DNA from: a virus
Reading direction: 5' to 3' (one strand)
DNA: 23,919 nt
IMG/VR virus record: IMGVR_UViG_3300020465_000992
Span: 1-23,919 of that record
Below, piece by piece: positions 21,646 to 23,919 of this stretch. A program made the translations under genes and the position numbers. The notes under the pieces are model-generated. The model did not search any database. It was not told the DNA's origin and saw nothing but the letters and a program-made list of their open reading frames with translations. How positions within the stretch are numbered: the first letter of the stretch is position 1; every line of letters begins with the position of its first letter.

Positions 21646-21994
21646 GTTCCGATACTTGGTAGTTCCAGAGTTTAGCACCAGGATAGACTTTTCTCATTTG
21701 ATCCTGAACTTCTCTGCGTGAGGGTTTTTTGACTGAAGGGAAAAACATTTTTATCATGTAGTTACTTCCTCTCCATGCCAGATAACAATCTATTATATTT
21801 CCTACTTTATTGTAGTTTGGAAGTTTAGTTGCTTCCTTTAATGGATCTTCGTATTGTATATTTGATTTAGGTGAATGGATTGGTTCGGGTTTTACTATAT
21901 CAATGAACTCAAATTCACGAAATTTAATATCTCCATTGAAGTCTTGAACTTCAATGCCACAATTTTCTAAAGCAGCAATTTGTGCTGGGCCCAT
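21605..21994 (-). CDS. Hypothetical protein (129 aa) in the gp16 position
   Basis: This is a 129-residue unknown that lies where T4 has the small terminase gp16, but it shows none of the helical, charged character of gp16. The N-terminal half holds IAALENCGIEVQDFNGDIKFREFEFID and a linker with PEPIHSPKS. The C-terminal half looks like a compact alpha/beta domain: GNIIDCYLAWRGSNYMIKMFFPSVKKPSRREVQDQMRKVYPGAKLWNYQVSEHEPGEPILQV. The sequence RREVQDQMRKVYPG is a helix followed by a turn, and the end is beta-like. It has a GATAAATA box overlapping the stop of the previous gene (22018-22025). I would not name it gp16 on position alone. Confidence 0.75.
   Translation of the reverse strand: MGPAQIAALENCGIEVQDFNGDIKFREFEFIDIVKPEPIHSPKSNIQYEDPLKEATKLPNYNKVGNIIDCYLAWRGSNYMIKMFFPSVKKPSRREVQDQMRKVYPGAKLWNYQVSEHEPGEPILQVGGT
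21611..21627 (-). repeat. 6-bp hairpin pairing a GGAGGA with TCCTCC
   Basis: The minus strand has TCCTCC, a 5-nt loop AAGTC, and GGAGGA just before the stop of the 129-aa gene. The GGAGGA is a perfect Shine-Dalgarno-like sequence that the hairpin would hide. No ATG lies at the proper distance after it, so its role is unclear; it may affect re-initiation toward gp17. Confidence 0.35.
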
Positions 21995-22016
21995 TGAAAA
22001 ACATACAAATACCTAG

Positions 22017-22553
22017 TTATTTATCTTCCTGACATTCTTTAGCAAGATCTTCAGCCATCTGACCACCAATCTCTGCTCCTTGATCCATTCCAATCATTGT
22101 AGCAGCACCAGCAAGAACCCATCCAATTATAGGAATAGATGCTATACCAGTTTGAGTAACTACAGCAGCTCCAGCAGCACCACCTACCATTCTTCCTGTT
22201 CCTTCTCCACCACCTTTCTTCTTAATACAAGCAATATTTTTAGGATCTAATCCACTATCTTTACTCTGTGATGGTGCCAGATAATACTGCTCATGCTTAG
22301 ATATTTTTGCTTTACCTAATCCCAATAATCCAGCAGGCCTGTCAACTCCTTCAGACTTAACTAGTACTCTAGGATCATGTGCTCTATAGTTTATAGAGTA
22401 TCCATCTTTATTTGCTATTACATTATAAGAAGTATATTCACCGATAGGCAAATTTAACTTAGGGAATGATTCCTTTCTGGCAATCATCCCTATCATTCCT
22501 ATATGGGATATACCTAAGAGTGTTCCTAGACTAATACCTATCCATTTTTTCAT
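22017..22553 (-). CDS. Glycine-zipper membrane protein of unknown function
   Basis: This is a 178-residue protein with an N-terminal hydrophobic segment (KKWIGISLGTLLGISHIGMIGMI, about residues 2-24) that could be a signal anchor or uncleaved signal peptide. A soluble middle region follows (YNVIANKDGYSINYRAHDPRVLVKSEG), then a C-terminal Gly/Ala-rich region (GGGEGTGRMVGGAAGAAVV...IPIIGWVLAGAATMIGMDQGAEIGGQ, about 114-165). That region has GxxxG and GxxxA spacing like a glycine zipper, which packs helices in membranes. The protein is probably membrane-associated. It could disturb or modify the host envelope, or act as a holin-like or lysis-associated factor, but no motif proves that. It has no strong Shine-Dalgarno and lies between the DUF1257 gene and the 129-aa gene. 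Confidence 0.72.
   Translation of the reverse strand: MKKWIGISLGTLLGISHIGMIGMIARKESFPKLNLPIGEYTSYNVIANKDGYSINYRAHDPRVLVKSEGVDRPAGLLGLGKAKISKHEQYYLAPSQSKDSGLDPKNIACIKKKGGGEGTGRMVGGAAGAAVVTQTGIASIPIIGWVLAGAATMIGMDQGAEIGGQMAEDLAKECQEDK
22018..22025 (-). promoter_or_regulatory. Late-type promoter box GATAAATA before the 129-aa gene
   Basis: GATAAATA, 7 of 8 to TATAAATA, lies 24 nt before the ATG at 21994 and overlaps the stop region of the glycine-zipper gene. Part of it encodes that gene's last Asp and Lys codons, so it is weaker evidence than the intergenic boxes. Confidence 0.35.
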
Positions 22554-22572
22554 AATAACAACTCACTAGTTT

Positions 22573-22578
22573 ATTATA
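22573..22578 (-). promoter_or_regulatory. Possible -10 element TATAAT before the glycine-zipper gene
   Basis: An exact TATAAT lies in the 46-nt gap, 20 nt before the ATG at 22553. No matching -35 hexamer is present at 16-18 nt, so in AT-rich DNA it could be chance. It would resemble the -10-only promoters common in cyanobacteria. Confidence 0.3.
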
Positions 22579-22599
22579 TAGAATTTAATATATCTTAAC

Positions 22600-22980
22600 C
22601 TATTCCCAACGTGTAACAATCAATTCTATGGAGTTATCATCCATCTCCCATTCTTCTTCAACTTGAAATCCCATTTCCTTTATTGTATTATGCACAGTCA
22701 TTCGAGCATATTGTTGTGTAACTTTTTCAACAAACCTCTTTGGTGGAACTGGATCTTTCCAGGTTTGTATATCTGCTACCAATTCATACTCGCCATTATT
22801 ATTCAAACGGAATCCAATATCATTACCTATAGAAATATCTACTTTTACTTTTTCATGATGATGATTGATAGGATTAATCAATTCTTGATCCTCCTGAACA
22901 TCATACTGAAGAAGTTCTAGTGCTTCAATCAATTGTGGTTTGTGTTTGATCTTGGTTTTGATCGTGCTGAAGTGCGACAT
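22600..22980 (-). CDS. DUF1257 (Ycf35-like) protein
   Basis: This 126-residue protein starts MSHFSTIKTKIKHKPQLIEALELLQYDV, the hallmark N terminus of the DUF1257/Ycf35 family found in cyanobacteria, plastids and cyanophages. The C-terminal VHNTIKEMGFQVEEEWEMDDNSIELIVTRW also follows the family pattern. The biochemical function is not established. In cyanobacterial genomes the family is found beside DUF2997, exactly as here: the start of this gene lies 56 nt inside the DUF2997 gene. The His-rich loop NHHHE (about residues 39-43) is noticeable. No signal or membrane segment is present. This gene is one of the clearest signs that the host is a cyanobacterium. Confidence 0.88.
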   Translation of the reverse strand: MSHFSTIKTKIKHKPQLIEALELLQYDVQEDQELINPINHHHEKVKVDISIGNDIGFRLNNNGEYELVADIQTWKDPVPPKRFVEKVTQQYARMTVHNTIKEMGFQVEEEWEMDDNSIELIVTRWE

Positions 22981-23146
22981 TGTTAGAATAAAATTCGGGT
23001 TTAAATTGACGGGTTTCTAAAGTTCCAAGTTTTTCCTCTATTTCTTTAGTGAGTTCTACACATTGATGTGAAGTAAAACCAGTGGCTTCTTCAGTTACAT
23101 GACCATCTTGTCTAATAGTAAATTTGAGAGTTTGTTTTTGACTCAT
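22925..23146 (-). CDS. DUF2997 protein
   Basis: This small protein of 73 residues matches the DUF2997 pattern. A first strand (KFTIRQDGHVTEEATGFTSHQC) is followed by a helix (VELTKEIEEKLGTLETRQFKPEFYSN). Family members are about 50-60 residues. The Gln/Asp-rich tail after residue 56 (ALQHDQNQDQTQTTID) is extra and is encoded in the 56-nt overlap with the downstream DUF1257 gene. The DUF2997-DUF1257 pair also occurs in cyanobacteria, which suggests that the pair was acquired together and works together. The reaction or partner is unknown. It begins 3 nt after the stop of the HID-repeat gene. Confidence 0.82.
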   Translation of the reverse strand: MSQKQTLKFTIRQDGHVTEEATGFTSHQCVELTKEIEEKLGTLETRQFKPEFYSNNVALQHDQNQDQTQTTID

Positions 23147-23148
23147 AA

Positions 23149-23349
23149 TTAGAAATTCTTAGGGTGGGTAATAACATCACCATGTATCTCACCAATATCA
23201 TCTATATGAGTATGATCAATGGCATCAATGTGATCAACATGATCTATATGTTCAATATGACCATGATCAATATTGATATGGGCTCCATTTTCTAAAACTG
23301 CAGCAATTCTTTCAAGAGCATCAGCAATTCTATCATCAGTTGTGGTCAT
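23149..23349 (-). CDS. His/Ile/Asp triplet-repeat small protein
   Basis: This 66-residue protein has two parts. Residues 4-22 form an amphipathic helix or short coiled coil (DDRIADALERIAAVLE). Residues 24-57 are a run in which Ile or Val recurs every third residue (32, 35, 38, 41, 44, then 49, 52, 55), separated by His and Asp (HIEHIDHVDHIDAIDH). Ten His and many Asp could bind metal ions. A period-3 hydrophobic pattern could also wind as a thin trimeric beta-structure, as in phage needles. The coding DNA here is a degenerate 9-bp repeat. It overlaps the 2OG-oxygenase gene by 14 nt upstream. I do not recognise a named family. Confidence 0.7.
   Translation of the reverse strand: MTTTDDRIADALERIAAVLENGAHINIDHGHIEHIDHVDHIDAIDHTHIDDIGEIHGDVITHPKNF
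23212..23265. repeat. Degenerate 9-bp tandem repeat inside the HID-protein gene
   Basis: Six imperfect units, atgatcaat, ggcatcaat, gtgatcaac, atgatctat, atgttcaat and atgaccatg, encode the His-Ile-Asp triplets on the minus strand. The divergence between units shows that it is not a recent expansion. Confidence 0.7.
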
Positions 23350-23830
23350 AATAATTTAAATTCATAACTACCCTGCGTTTTTGATTAGTGCAGGTTGTAC
23401 CAGTATGATGTAATCTAGATGGAAAAGTTACCAACCGATTTTCAACACTCTCGATTCTATCACCATTTTCAAACTCTGTAAACCCATCGTTACTGTTAAT
23501 GTAATATATTGCAGTTGTGCAATCAACCGATTGATCTATATGCAATCCATATTTTATAATCTTAGCATTTCTTGGATTACAATTCACTTTTGCTCGAATA
23601 AGTTTCCCACTATTAACTTTATTAAGAATAGGAAATAGAAGTTGAGCAGCATCAGATTTAACTTCATTATCTTCATAAATCAAATGATAAAACTGATAAT
23701 TATCTAAATCATCAACTCCAGTTTTTGATTTGTTATCGCACCAACGCCAAGTAATATCAAATCCTAAAAAGAAATCTTTTATTGGTTTAAATTCAGATTC
23801 ACTCAAAAAATCATCATATACTTCAACCAT
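23336..23830 (-). CDS. 2OG-Fe(II) oxygenase-like protein
   Basis: This 164-residue protein has the layout of the 2-oxoglutarate/Fe(II) dioxygenase (prolyl-4-hydroxylase-like) double-stranded beta-helix that is abundant in cyanophages. The iron ligands are visible as HID (His97, Asp99) in YGLHIDQS and a distal His in RLHHTGTTC (His141 or His142). Arg152 or Arg153 in KRRVVMNLNYY is in the right place to bind 2-oxoglutarate. TTAIYYINSNDGFTEFENG and RIESVENRLVTFPSRLHH complete the core strands. The substrate is unknown; such phage enzymes may hydroxylate proteins, nucleotides or sugars. The ATG overlaps the stop of the DUF192 gene (TAATG), and its own stop overlaps the HID-protein start. Confidence 0.85.
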   Translation of the reverse strand: MVEVYDDFLSESEFKPIKDFFLGFDITWRWCDNKSKTGVDDLDNYQFYHLIYEDNEVKSDAAQLLFPILNKVNSGKLIRAKVNCNPRNAKIIKYGLHIDQSVDCTTAIYYINSNDGFTEFENGDRIESVENRLVTFPSRLHHTGTTCTNQKRRVVMNLNYYDHN

Positions 23831-23919
23831 TATATAATTTTGTCTCCTATTTTAATATTATTTTTTTCAAACCAACCACGATTAACTTCTAATGCATATA
23901 GAACTTCAGAATCTGAAGA
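23830..23919 (-). CDS. Partial DUF192 protein (C-terminal end only)
   Basis: The last 90 bases are open on the minus strand and end in TAA at 23832-23830. They give 29 residues, SSDSEVLYALEVNRGWFEKNNIKIGDKII. The pattern VLYALEVNRGWFEKNNIKIGDK matches the C-terminal signature of DUF192 (commonly LEVNAGWAxxxGIxxGD), a small family often secreted and of uncertain function. The start is outside the window. The stop overlaps the oxygenase ATG in TAATG, so it belongs to the same operon. Confidence 0.75.
   Translation of the reverse strand, partial: SSDSEVLYALEVNRGWFEKNNIKIGDKII

Noticed and set aside
21605-21994. Naming the 129-aa gene gp16
   Set aside because: Position fits, but the sequence shows no helical small-terminase character; I kept it as unknown.
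1-23919. Origin from a pelagiphage of SAR11 rather than a cyanophage
   Set aside because: Pelagimyophages share the T4 core, but the DUF1257/DUF2997 pair and DUF3110 point to a cyanobacterial host. No photosynthesis gene in the window settles it, so some doubt remains.

Overview
The window looks like part of the genome of a T4-like marine myovirus that infects cyanobacteria (a Synechococcus/Prochlorococcus-type cyanomyovirus). It carries a contiguous T4 head-tail block (gp17-18-19-20-67-21-22-23), the T4 recombination and late-transcription genes (uvsY, uvsW, 46, 47, 55), and small families shared with cyanobacteria and their phages: DUF3110, a DUF1257/Ycf35-like gene next to DUF2997, and a DUF192 fragment. 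The DNA is visibly AT-rich. Every convincing gene, including the tRNA, lies on the minus strand, so transcription runs from high to low coordinates.

Layout in the direction of transcription. (1) 23919-21490 is an accessory cluster: a truncated DUF192 gene, a 2OG-Fe(II) oxygenase-like gene, a small His/Ile/Asp triplet-repeat protein, the overlapping DUF2997-DUF1257 pair, a glycine-zipper membrane protein, a 129-residue unknown in the usual gp16 position, and a small coiled-coil ORF that ends 2 nt before gp17. (2) 21487-10813 is the structural block: large terminase, tail sheath, tail tube, portal, a 65-aa unknown, prohead core gp67-like, a 191-aa unknown, prohead protease, scaffold and major capsid protein. 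It ends in a strong intrinsic terminator. (3) 10756-6128 starts with an extended -10 promoter and a tRNA-Asp(GTC) 4 nt before a flavin-dependent halogenase, then peptide deformylase, a gp19-like tail-tube-fold protein, uvsY, uvsW and a 137-aa unknown. (4) 6080-1 has a sigma70-type promoter followed by a tightly overlapping chain: gp55, a 59-aa gene, gp47, DUF3110, gp46, a UDP-sugar dehydrogenase, a sugar epimerase, a sulfotransferase and a truncated basic ORF.

How it fits together. gp55 is the sigma factor for late transcription. The window also contains its likely targets: TATAAATA or CTAAATA/AATAAATA boxes 22-39 nt before the starts of gp18, gp19, gp20, gp67, the 191-aa gene, gp22, the tail-tube-like gene and uvsW. 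gp46/gp47 with UvsY and UvsW form the recombination-replication set. The three sugar and sulfate genes at the end of the gp55-47-46 chain look like an auxiliary glycan-modification cassette.

No stretch longer than about 300 bases lacks a gene. The largest non-coding intervals are 10655-10812 (tRNA, promoter, terminator) and 6025-6127 (divergent promoter-like elements). No IS element, CRISPR array, integrase or attachment site was seen. The least conventional features are the tRNA abutting the halogenase start, the promoter-like elements sharing an 11-bp palindrome upstream of gp55, the period-3 HID protein, and the in-window paralogue of the tail tube protein.
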